7,133 nucleotides of DNA from an uncultured Lachnospiraceae bacterium (GCA_905236365.1 CAJOPP010000029.1:1-7133), one strand, 5' to 3'. Numbered from the stretch's first letter, positions 1-5,920 are shown. A program made the numbers and translations. The notes: generated by a model not told the origin, from the sequence alone.

Positions 1-126
1 CTTAGTTCGAAGGTATGCTTTAGCTCGTGCCCGAAATGGAAAACATATAGCATATCCGGCAACGTCCGGCTTAAGTAAATGACATTGATGAAGCATAGCT
101 GATAGATACATTATTTGTAAAAATAA
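1..126. other. Window edge, no assignable gene; possible tail of a plus-strand gene
   Basis: Nothing here can be named. On the plus strand one frame is open from the window edge to a TGA at 80-82 and would encode 26 residues ending HIAYPATSGLSK, which could be the end of a gene converging on the kinase gene. On the minus strand a frame beginning with ATG at 103-101 is open to the edge, without a convincing ribosome binding site. I do not recognise either peptide. An A/T-only hairpin (ATTATTT, loop GTAA, AAATAAT, 111-128) overlaps the kinase stop codon and is too weak to call a terminator. Confidence 0.25.
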
Positions 127-1416
127 TCATGCTTTAATTGGAAAAGAAAATCGTATATCTGTTCCGGAAATCAAATCTCCCTGAATCTGCAAATTACCAT
201 CCAACTGATAGATAATTTCCTGTACCTTGTGAAGTCCGGAATACCAATTGGAACGATCAAGATAATCTTCTGGTATGCCAATTCCATTATCATGAATATC
301 CACATCCACAAGCCGGTTGCTGATAAAAACCTTGGCGATTACCTCATCTGCTCCGGAATGTTTAAATATATTATCAAAAATCTCCTGTATCATCTGAATT
401 AACCGAATATTAATAAAATGAGGAAGATTCAGATCTTGTTTTGAATGATCGCAGGAAAATTTAATCATACATTCTTTGTTACGCTGTTGGTAATTCTGAA
501 TCAGATTATTTAGCTGATCTTCGATAGGAAGTTTTGTATCAATATTATAATTTAGTTGATCTAATATTCGATCGACTGAATTGAGAATTGATTTCTGAGA
601 GGCTAAGAGTTCGTCCAAGGTGACTCTCGCCCGACTCAGATCGGAATGAAGCAACCATCTTAGTACTCCAAGTTTGTTAGAGGTGGATATTAGCTCCTGT
701 TTGACACGCCGATCAAGACGGGTAGCTGCTTGAAGTTCAATGTAATCATGTAACATCAACATGTTATAGTTATGTGTTGTCTTAGATTCAGAATCTTCTT
801 CAATAAACTCAAAGGCATCTTCAAAATCAATCAGAATATCCTCATCCTCATCCGTGTTGTCGGAATGAATGTTAGTAAATATGGCATGAATGCATTTTTG
901 AGCTTTGGAAAGCATAGAAACCTGTTCTTTATAAAACCGGGTATCCTGTTCCAATTCCTGAATACGGTTTTCCAAAAGTTCTTTTGCATTTTCCAAGTCA
1001 TTGATCTGAAGAGCAATTTGTTTTCCCTTGGTTATAGTATGGTCATTTTCTCCATCTAAAGGTGAAAATATGCTTCGACGGTTGTCTATTTGATAACTGT
1101 AAAGTTCCCGTGTTTTCTCCAGTGTCTCAATCTGTATTTCTAATTCAAATAGCTCTGTTTTCAGACTTTGGACCAATTCTAAGTTATTGATATAAATCCG
1201 GTTGAAATAGTCAAGTGTTCTTGAATTGGTCTGTTCGATAATATCGAAAGAGTTTTCAAGACTGACGGAGTTATCTTCCATCTGATCATTGTTCGATTCT
1301 CTTCTGAAAGAATTGTCTGAGTTAACAAAACTGGTAGAATTGTCAGATTTTACAAATTCTTTTTTTTCATCCATATTGTTGGATTCTTTCAAATTTTGAT
1401 TTTCACTGTTTTCCAT
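127..1416 (-). CDS. DegS-like sensor histidine kinase homologue lacking an obvious phosphoacceptor His
   Basis: The product is a 429-residue soluble protein with no membrane segment or signal peptide, so it is presumably cytoplasmic. Residues 1-55 are low-complexity and rich in Asn, Ser and Glu. About 75-175 is strongly heptad-like coiled coil, as in the DegS sensory region. About 225-295 matches the spacing of a HisKA_3 dimerisation helix pair. Residues 335-427 are an HATPase_c domain with an N-box (E345, N349, K352, H353), a G1 box DNGIG at 376-380, a short GL motif at 394-395 and the closing SGT at 417-419. The family autophosphorylates a His in an ELHD-type motif and passes phosphate to a NarL/DegU-class regulator. 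Here the equivalent segment reads ELIS (241-244), so the His appears to be Ile243. No response regulator lies in the window. The start is ATG at 1416, with GAGGA six bases upstream. It may be a regulatory or non-phosphorylating homologue; the ATPase call is firm, the kinase activity is not. Confidence 0.8.
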   Translation of the reverse strand: MENSENQNLKESNNMDEKKEFVKSDNSTSFVNSDNSFRRESNNDQMEDNSVSLENSFDIIEQTNSRTLDYFNRIYINNLELVQSLKTELFELEIQIETLEKTRELYSYQIDNRRSIFSPLDGENDHTITKGKQIALQINDLENAKELLENRIQELEQDTRFYKEQVSMLSKAQKCIHAIFTNIHSDNTDEDEDILIDFEDAFEFIEEDSESKTTHNYNMLMLHDYIELQAATRLDRRVKQELISTSNKLGVLRWLLHSDLSRARVTLDELLASQKSILNSVDRILDQLNYNIDTKLPIEDQLNNLIQNYQQRNKECMIKFSCDHSKQDLNLPHFINIRLIQMIQEIFDNIFKHSGADEVIAKVFISNRLVDVDIHDNGIGIPEDYLDRSNWYSGLHKVQEIIYQLDGNLQIQGDLISGTDIRFSFPIKA

Positions 1417-1422
1417 AGTATA

Positions 1423-1427
1423 TCCTC
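1423..1427 (-). promoter_or_regulatory. Ribosome binding site of the DegS-like gene
   Basis: On the minus strand GAGGA lies six bases before the ATG at 1416-1414. The next in-frame methionines (residues 15 and 46) have no such site, which fixes the start. Confidence 0.7.
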
Positions 1428-1460
1428 ATACTTAAAAAATTGTTAAAAGGCTGATTTTGG

Positions 1461-1489
1461 GTTACTGTTCAGCCCTGCAGAACAGTTTC
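1461..1489. repeat. 29-bp palindromic repeat, copy 1
   Basis: Left arm GTTACTGTTC (1461-1470), a 9-base loop AGCCCTGCA, and right arm GAACAGTTTC (1480-1489) form a hairpin with 8 of 10 arm positions paired. Arm length, loop length and most bases are shared with the hairpin at 5818-5846 (22 of 29 identical). It lies between the carboxypeptidase and kinase-like genes and would fall at the very start of the kinase-like transcript if the promoter at 1494-1523 is used. It has no T-run in either direction, so it is not a standard terminator. Confidence 0.7.
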
Positions 1490-1493
1490 TATT

Positions 1494-1523
1494 ATTATAT
1501 TAAATTATGCGTTTTCATTTCAG
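1494..1523 (-). promoter_or_regulatory. Candidate sigma-A promoter for the DegS-like gene
   Basis: On the minus strand a perfect TATAAT (1499-1494) is preceded by CTGAAA (1523-1518, four of six matches to TTGACA) with an 18-base spacer. It would start transcription just before the palindrome at 1461-1489. The region is very AT-rich, so chance matches are possible. Confidence 0.45.
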
Positions 1524-1546
1524 TTAATATAATAATTATAACGTAG

Positions 1547-2983
1547 TTAGAAATAATAATCATCACGCTGTTTTTTTCTGCGTTTATGTTGACTTCTTTG
1601 CCGGCTTCTTCTACCTGGATCATGTTTCAAATCCTGAATATAATTGGAAAAAATCTTGTAAATAAAAAGAACAATGCAAAGTGCAATGATTATAATCAAG
1701 ATCCGAATCAAAATTTTACATATTTTTTTAAACAGGGAATTATTTTCTTTTTCTTCACTTTCTTTTATTATTTTGGAAGAGAGTGGAGGTGTAGTAGTTG
1801 TAATGGGCGTGGAACCAATCTGTTCTCCATCGTAGAAAAAGCAAATCTCACCTAATGCATTATCGACCGGTTTGTCAAAAAGTGTAATGGAATGCTCAAT
1901 TTTTGTAGTATCCATAGATTTACTGACTAATAAGGAGTAATTTTTATCAACATTGAGATCAACCATGCCGTGATTGAGACTGGAATAATAATTATCGAGG
2001 ACTACATTGTGTTCCTCAGCATCTGCTTCCTCTGCAGATTCAAAATAAAAATCGGATAACGGGTAGAAATAAGTATAATTGTTGTAACAATAATTATAAA
2101 GCGCCCTGGAATCCGTATAGGTATAAGTAGAACCATCGCAATCCATAATTACACAGATTAATTCTAATCCATCCTTTTTTGAAAAGGTAACAAGGGTATT
2201 ATTTGCATCTGTGGTATAACCGGTCTTTCCACCTTCACAATATTCGAAATAATATGGTTCGCTCGGATTGATCATTTTATTTCCATTCCAAAGAGGTCTT
2301 GTCTCATCTGTCAGGTTAGTAGCTGGAATGGTATAGGATAATGTGCCTGTTATTTCACGAAAAGTTTCATTTTGTAACGCATATTTGGTAATCAATGCCA
2401 TATCATATGCAGTGGTATAGTGATTTTTATCATGCAAACCGTTTGGAGTGACAAAATGGGTATGTTCACAGCCGATTTCATCTGCTTTTGCATTCATCAT
2501 GCCGGCAAAGGATTCAATATCGCCACCAACATATTCAGCTAATGCATAAGCACATTCATTGGCTGATTTGACCATAGTTGCATATATCAGATCTCCTAAA
2601 GTGACCTTTTCCCCCACATCCAGACCAATCAGGGTACTGTTCCGATCCACTCCCCAGATTGCATTTTCTGACATTTCGATGACTTGATTGAAATCAATGC
2701 CCTGTTCTAATGCGATTGTAGCAGTCATAATCTTCGTAGTGCTGGCTGGATATTTTTGTTCTCTGGCATTCTTTTCATATAGAATCTGACCGGTGGAAGC
2801 ATCCATTACAATGGCAGCATTAGCCACTAAATCAGGTGGCCTTGTCACGTCATCCGGATATTCTGTAGTTTCCGGGTGCTCTGTTGTATTTTTTTCATCT
2901 TCTGGCAATTCCATGGCAAAACAAGTTATGGAATAGGAGGCAATTAGTAGAAAAGCCATTAGAGTAACAGCGAATTTTCGCAT
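1547..2983 (-). CDS. D-alanyl-D-alanine carboxypeptidase (PBP5/DacF type, peptidase S11)
   Basis: This is a 478-residue serine-type carboxypeptidase that removes the terminal D-Ala from peptidoglycan stem peptides outside the membrane. A signal peptide covers residues 1-23, with probable cleavage after CFA. The S11 domain runs from about 53 to 300 and carries all three active-site motifs: STTK at 81-84 (Ser81 nucleophile, Lys84), SAN at 140-142 and KTG at 253-255. About 305-400 is a C-terminal beta-rich domain as in PBP5. A Pro/Thr/Ser linker precedes a hydrophobic helix at about 421-446, followed by a very basic tail (RRSRQRSQ and KRRKKQR). Most relatives use a C-terminal amphipathic helix; here a true spanning segment is likely, with the basic tail in the cytoplasm. 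AAAGGAG lies nine bases before the ATG. I leave the symbol blank because several dac paralogues are usual in these bacteria. Confidence 0.93.
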   Translation of the reverse strand: MRKFAVTLMAFLLIASYSITCFAMELPEDEKNTTEHPETTEYPDDVTRPPDLVANAAIVMDASTGQILYEKNAREQKYPASTTKIMTATIALEQGIDFNQVIEMSENAIWGVDRNSTLIGLDVGEKVTLGDLIYATMVKSANECAYALAEYVGGDIESFAGMMNAKADEIGCEHTHFVTPNGLHDKNHYTTAYDMALITKYALQNETFREITGTLSYTIPATNLTDETRPLWNGNKMINPSEPYYFEYCEGGKTGYTTDANNTLVTFSKKDGLELICVIMDCDGSTYTYTDSRALYNYCYNNYTYFYPLSDFYFESAEEADAEEHNVVLDNYYSSLNHGMVDLNVDKNYSLLVSKSMDTTKIEHSITLFDKPVDNALGEICFFYDGEQIGSTPITTTTPPLSSKIIKESEEKENNSLFKKICKILIRILIIIIALCIVLFIYKIFSNYIQDLKHDPGRRSRQRSQHKRRKKQRDDYYF

Positions 2984-2992
2984 TTGGTTATA

Positions 2993-2999
2993 CTCCTTT
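2993..2999 (-). promoter_or_regulatory. Ribosome binding site of the carboxypeptidase gene
   Basis: On the minus strand AAAGGAG precedes the ATG at 2983-2981 by nine bases. It is a strong site and agrees with the signal-peptide start MRKF. Confidence 0.8.
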
Positions 3000-3022
3000 A
3001 TATTTTTTACATAATTAAATTT

Positions 3023-3051
3023 ATTTTATTATAACTCTAGAATCATGTCAA
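3023..3051 (-). promoter_or_regulatory. Sigma-A promoter of the carboxypeptidase gene
   Basis: On the minus strand a perfect -35 TTGACA (3051-3046) is followed after 17 bases by TAAAAT (3028-3023). The predicted start leaves a leader of roughly 30 bases. A TATAAT within the spacer is only 12 bases from the -35 and is less likely to be the functional -10. Confidence 0.7.
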
Positions 3052-3052
3052 C

Positions 3053-3071
3053 TATTGGAAACATGCCAATA
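3053..3071. promoter_or_regulatory. Candidate operator: TATTGG-N7-CCAATA dyad
   Basis: A perfect 6-bp dyad with a 7-base centre lies one base upstream of the carboxypeptidase -35 element and inside the divergent region. The sequence TTGGAAACA within it (3055-3063) recurs at 3086-3094, a start-to-start distance of 31 bases, about three helical turns. This geometry suits a dimeric regulator binding between two divergent promoters. No regulator is identified. Confidence 0.35.
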
Positions 3072-3092
3072 AAAAACATTCTATTTTGGAAA

Positions 3093-3122
3093 CAGACATG
3101 GTAAAATTAAAGTAATTATATA
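3093..3122 (+). promoter_or_regulatory. Weak candidate promoter for the zinc-ribbon gene
   Basis: CAGACA (3093-3098, four of six matches) and TATATA (3117-3122) are 18 bases apart. Use of this promoter would leave a leader of about 95 bases. Within that leader, ATATAC (3159-3164) and GTATAT (3190-3195) are complementary and are followed by a short T-run (3199-3203), a possible leader hairpin that I cannot support further. Confidence 0.25.
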
Positions 3123-3224
3123 GTGATGGAATCGTATAAAAATCGAGTCGCTGTTAGAATATACGTTGTCGGTTACTTTGCAGGTATCGGTATATGATTT
3201 TTCTTAGGGAAAGAGAGGGATATC

Positions 3225-3677
3225 ATGAACGATCTAGAAAAATTTTTAATGGAACGCCGCCCAATTTTTTGTAAAAATTGCAGTGGAAAGTTATTTTATC
3301 AAGGTGGTGGTATATATCAATGCGAGGATTGCGGTGCCGAAGATATAGACGATTTTGGAAAAGTGAAGGTATTTTTAGAAGAGAATGGACCTTCGCCAGC
3401 AACAGAGATTTCCGATGAAACCGGAGTGCCTTTAGAGATTGTAAATTTGTTTTTGCGATATGGAAGATTGGAAATCTTAGAGGGAAGCAAATATTATATA
3501 AAATGTGAGCGATGTGGATGTGCATTACGCTATGGAAGATTTTGTTATGGATGTACTAGAGAGATTGCGGGAAAACTTGCTGGCAGTGGGTTTGAGTTTG
3601 TGGGTGAAAAACCGAAATACTATCGTGGAAAAAATGATGAAAAAATGCGCTTTTTTAATAGTAATCAAAAATATTGA
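3225..3677 (+). CDS. Small protein with two putative zinc ribbons flanking an HTH-like segment
   Basis: The 150-residue product has a first CxxC pair at C16/C19 with partners C33/C36. A central helical segment at about 44-85 has helix-turn-helix character (PATEISDETGVPLEIVNLFL, then RYGRLEI). A second Cys cluster has C94, C97 and C99 followed by C107 and C110, then a basic tail. The order zinc ribbon, then helix-turn-helix resembles the YvyF/TIGR03826 flagellar-operon proteins of Firmicutes, but there are no flagellar genes here and the second ribbon is additional. DNA or RNA binding is a reasonable guess, not shown. No membrane segment is present. The ATG at 3225 has AGAGAGGG (3212-3219) five bases upstream. 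It is divergent from the carboxypeptidase gene and may share control with it. Confidence 0.75.
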   Translation: MNDLEKFLMERRPIFCKNCSGKLFYQGGGIYQCEDCGAEDIDDFGKVKVFLEENGPSPATEISDETGVPLEIVNLFLRYGRLEILEGSKYYIKCERCGCALRYGRFCYGCTREIAGKLAGSGFEFVGEKPKYYRGKNDEKMRFFNSNQKY

Positions 3678-3833
3678 TAGAATTAAAAGATGGGGCGGTT
3701 TTGATGGTGATAATAATATTTTTAATATATAGAGACTATTGTAATTGTTGATTGATTATCATAATATGCTTCCTTCGAAGCAATACAAGTTTTTCAGTGT
3801 TTCACTTACATTGTTTCGAAGAAGACATATCAT
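3678..3833. other. Convergent intergenic region with hairpins
   Basis: This 156-base gap separates the 3' ends of the zinc-ribbon gene and the diguanylate cyclase gene. It is AT-rich up to about 3760, then contains the stem-loops listed separately. I see no gene in it. Confidence 0.6.
3767..3821. terminator. Candidate bidirectional hairpin between convergent genes
   Basis: Two mutually exclusive structures exist. One is a local hairpin TGCTTC, loop CTTC, GAAGCA (3767-3782). The other is a longer stem pairing CTTCGAAGCAAT (3773-3784) with ATTGTTTCGAAG (3810-3821), 12 pairs including one G-U. The longer loop holds a further AAGT/ACTT pairing. Position between convergent stops suggests transcript ends for both genes. 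Neither direction has a T-run directly after the stem, so a factor-independent terminator is unproven. Confidence 0.4.
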
Positions 3834-5495
3834 TTATTGTGACAACCCTTTCATGTCACGTTTGTGTTCATACATTTTTTGGTCCGCTAAAATCTCTTTT
3901 GCTTTTAAGTCATCTTTTTTGAAATCACATTCTGCCATGCCATAGGCAATGGTAAGGGGAATTGGTGAATCCTTCTTCTGATTATATTGTTCAATCTGGT
4001 AATTCATCTGTTCTGCACATTGTGCATAAAGGGAAGCCAGGCTGGAAGTGTCTTCCATCGTTAAGAAAATGGATACAAATTCATCACCGCCGGTACGGAA
4101 CACTCTGCCATATTTGCCAAAGCAGGTTGCAATAATATTGGCAGCAGCCTTGATAAAAGAATCGCCAGCCATGTGTCCATAGGTGTCATTTACTTTTTTC
4201 AGGTTATTGATATCAAACTGGATCACCAGGCATTTACCGATGGTATTCTGTTTGAGTTTGGATTCATATTCGTTAAAGGAGAGTCGGTTCTCAAGACCGG
4301 TCAGTCCATCTTCATGAGCAAGGCGTCGCATAACTTCAATCTCCTGATTCTCACGGGTAACAACAATAAACTCTTCTACCTCATAGGATGCAAGCAATGC
4401 AACAAAAATCAGTAGTCCGAGTCTGGAAAATCTTGCTACATCGTCGAAAGTTCCAAGATAATAAAATATTAAATCTGCAATACCGCCTGTCATGAGTATG
4501 ATAAAGGCAATCAAAATCACGATTGGTTGTTTTTCTCGAAGTTGTTTTTGACGAATACTTTGTATTACAAGGTATATTGCCACGCAAACCCCACATAAAA
4601 AACAAAGGTGGGAGAGGGGTAACATATCGTGATAATCCATGCGTTTGCCAAGTAACATGATAATATGAAAAATCAGATTTGAAAAAGTCAGAGCCATAAT
4701 GAAAAATACACTTTTGCTTTTGACATTTTTTGTGAGGCATGCTACAAGAGTTACTCCGATAATTGGAAGCATGAGCAATGTCATAAAATTGATCATTCGT
4801 ACATATCCGGGATTGCCTGTAAGCATTCCAAGAAAGTAGGATCCGGTTATGGTCCACATACTTAGAATCATGGAAAGTGCACCGAGTGAGATCATTTCCA
4901 GTCTTTGATCTCTGCTGGTTTGGAAAATGAGACCTAATGTCATCATAATAATACCGAAAACAAAGGTAAGAAAAGCTATAAATACTTTAAAAAAATTGGA
5001 TGTGAGTGTATGAAAAAGATACTCTGCACCGTCTTCAAAGTATGCATCTTTAAATCCGGTCCACATTTTTCCTTTACTGAGATCTTCTAATTCAAGAGAG
5101 AGAGTTGCTTCTCCGGTAAAATAGGGAATCGTTACATTGTGAAAATCAACCCCATAGGAAAAACCATACATAGGATGAATAACAGGGTGATAATTGTAAA
5201 TCTCGGTTCCATTCAGATATACGGAAAAATTGACACTTTCACTGGATAAACAAAGATTAGCAGATTGTAATTGCTCAGCCGTAATCGTTCGGGAAATAGA
5301 GGCCTGATTGGAGGTATACTGCAAATCGGATAAGACAGCTTCGGTTCCGTCTGCGTAATACCATCCGGTATCTGCAGACTCGCGAACAGAATAGGTCTGT
5401 CTGGTAACAGGCATTTTGATGAAGAACACCGATACAGAAACAAATAAAACTAATAAACCGGTTATAATATTGCCAATGATAATAAATTTCTTCAT
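3834..5495 (-). CDS. Membrane diguanylate cyclase (sensor domain, 7TM, GGDEF)
   Basis: This 553-residue protein is predicted to make cyclic di-GMP from two GTP. Numbering from the ATG at 5495, a first hydrophobic helix (about 4-27) precedes an extracytoplasmic beta-rich domain (about 28-165). Seven hydrophobic segments follow (about 168-376), as in 7TMR-DISM sensors. The GGDEF domain spans about 390-550, with DGLTGLENR at 396-404, the metal site D428 in FDINNLKK, N436/D437, and an intact GGDEF at 469-473. The inhibitory I-site RxxD expected five residues before GGDEF reads GKYG (460-463), so product inhibition is probably absent. The frame extends six codons upstream to a TTG at 5513, but GAGGA (5511-5507) overlaps that TTG and lies 11 bases before the ATG encoding MKKF, so I choose the ATG. 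Ligand unknown. No EAL or HD-GYP partner is in the window. Confidence 0.92.
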   Translation of the reverse strand: MKKFIIIGNIITGLLVLFVSVSVFFIKMPVTRQTYSVRESADTGWYYADGTEAVLSDLQYTSNQASISRTITAEQLQSANLCLSSESVNFSVYLNGTEIYNYHPVIHPMYGFSYGVDFHNVTIPYFTGEATLSLELEDLSKGKMWTGFKDAYFEDGAEYLFHTLTSNFFKVFIAFLTFVFGIIMMTLGLIFQTSRDQRLEMISLGALSMILSMWTITGSYFLGMLTGNPGYVRMINFMTLLMLPIIGVTLVACLTKNVKSKSVFFIMALTFSNLIFHIIMLLGKRMDYHDMLPLSHLCFLCGVCVAIYLVIQSIRQKQLREKQPIVILIAFIILMTGGIADLIFYYLGTFDDVARFSRLGLLIFVALLASYEVEEFIVVTRENQEIEVMRRLAHEDGLTGLENRLSFNEYESKLKQNTIGKCLVIQFDINNLKKVNDTYGHMAGDSFIKAAANIIATCFGKYGRVFRTGGDEFVSIFLTMEDTSSLASLYAQCAEQMNYQIEQYNQKKDSPIPLTIAYGMAECDFKKDDLKAKEILADQKMYEHKRDMKGLSQ

Positions 5496-5506
5496 AATGA
5501 ATAGAA

Positions 5507-5511
5507 TCCTC
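5507..5511 (-). promoter_or_regulatory. Ribosome binding site deciding the cyclase start
   Basis: GAGGA on the minus strand lies 11 bases before the ATG at 5495-5493. It overlaps the upstream in-frame TTG (5513-5511), so it cannot serve that codon. The spacing is slightly long. Confidence 0.6.
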
Positions 5512-5517
5512 AAATTT

Positions 5518-5550
5518 TCTATAATAGTTTTGTAATATTCTTGTAAGAAT
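5518..5550 (-). promoter_or_regulatory. Candidate promoter with overlapping palindrome for the cyclase gene
   Basis: On the minus strand TTACAA (5546-5541) and TATAGA (5523-5518) are 17 bases apart. The leader would be very short, with the ribosome binding site near the transcript's 5' end. A perfect palindrome, ATTCTT-GT-AAGAAT (5537-5550), covers the -35 hexamer and could be a repressor site. Both calls are from inspection of AT-rich DNA. Confidence 0.4.
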
Positions 5551-5569
5551 CAAAAATAAATTACTAATC

Positions 5570-5605
5570 CGAAATGTAAAGTTCTCTGCAGAATTGCACA
5601 TTTCG
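5570..5605. repeat. Strong stem-loop in the divergent region
   Basis: CGAAATGT (5570-5577) pairs perfectly with ACATTTCG (5598-5605). After a 2x2 internal loop, AGTTC pairs with GAATT (one G-U) around the loop TCTGCA. The TGCAGAA segment at its apex also occurs in the hairpins at 1461-1489 and 5818-5846, hinting at shared origin. No T-run follows in either direction. Confidence 0.55.
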
Positions 5606-5610
5606 CAGTG

Positions 5611-5700
5611 TTACAGTTCAGTGGTTAGCCGAACGCAGGAATAGCTGTCAATAAATTCTACGAGAGACGTGCTGTTTACTGGCTGGCAAATGAACTGTAA
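5611..5700. repeat. 90-bp inverted-repeat element (MITE-like)
   Basis: Perfect 10-bp terminal inverted repeats, TTACAGTTCA (5611-5620) and TGAACTGTAA (5691-5700), enclose 70 bases. Inside, after a 6x6 internal loop, AGCC (5627-5630) pairs with GGCT (5681-5684). With the preceding G the terminus is GTTACAGTTC, nine of ten identical to the arm GTTACTGTTC of the repeat at 1461. It has no coding capacity. It could be a degenerate miniature mobile element or a structured RNA; no target-site duplication is evident. Confidence 0.5.
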
Positions 5701-5771
5701 TCATTTATATCAATATTATACCGAATTTACTGGACAATCGCAATTAAAAAATATATATTTGGTAAATGGAA

Positions 5772-5800
5772 TTGTTATATAAAAAAGACTGTGTTATTCT
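5772..5800 (+). promoter_or_regulatory. Weak candidate promoter for the EamA transporter gene
   Basis: TTGTTA (5772-5777) and TATTCT (5795-5800) are separated by 17 bases. Transcription would begin about ten bases before the palindrome at 5818-5846, placing that hairpin in the leader, as in the DegS-like gene. Matches to consensus are modest. Confidence 0.3.
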
Positions 5801-5817
5801 ACTATGGAATAATAAAG

Positions 5818-5846
5818 GTACCTGTTCGGCTTTGCAGAATAGTTAC
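5818..5846. repeat. 29-bp palindromic repeat, copy 2
   Basis: Arms GTACCTGTTC (5818-5827) and GAATAGTTAC (5837-5846) flank a 9-base loop GGCTTTGCA. Eight Watson-Crick pairs, one G-U and one mismatch form the stem. It matches the copy at 1461-1489 at 22 of 29 positions in the same plus-strand orientation, with identical arm and loop lengths. It lies about 90 bases upstream of the transporter start. Confidence 0.65.
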
Positions 5847-5920
5847 TTATAAAGTATAAGTAAAGAATCACAGAATAAGAAAAACATTTTTATGGAAATT
5901 CCGTAGAAGATGCAATGAAG

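Noticed and set aside
1461..1489. Hairpin as transcription terminator of the carboxypeptidase gene
   Set aside because: There is no T-run after it on either strand, and a near-identical hairpin occurs upstream of another gene, so a repeat is the better reading.
3223..3525. 100-codon minus-strand frame opposite the zinc-ribbon gene
   Set aside because: It is antisense to a better-supported gene with a clear ribosome binding site and Cys motifs.
3505..3732. Plus-strand reading frame overlapping the zinc-ribbon gene
   Set aside because: It lies mostly within the zinc-ribbon gene in another frame, has no ribosome binding site and no recognisable protein features.
4381..4857. 158-codon minus-strand frame inside the cyclase gene
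   Set aside because: It is an out-of-frame overlap of the membrane region of the cyclase, with a Cys/His/Arg-rich composition typical of a shadow frame.
5496..5513. Upstream TTG start for the cyclase (six extra codons)
   Set aside because: The GAGGA site overlaps that TTG, so ribosomes would be placed for the ATG at 5495.
5611..5700. Cyclic di-GMP or other known riboswitch upstream of the cyclase
   Set aside because: No GEMM-type conserved core is visible, and the element lies upstream of the likely cyclase promoter rather than in its leader.
5611..5700. Complete insertion sequence or CRISPR array
   Set aside because: No transposase, target duplication, or regularly spaced direct repeats are present.
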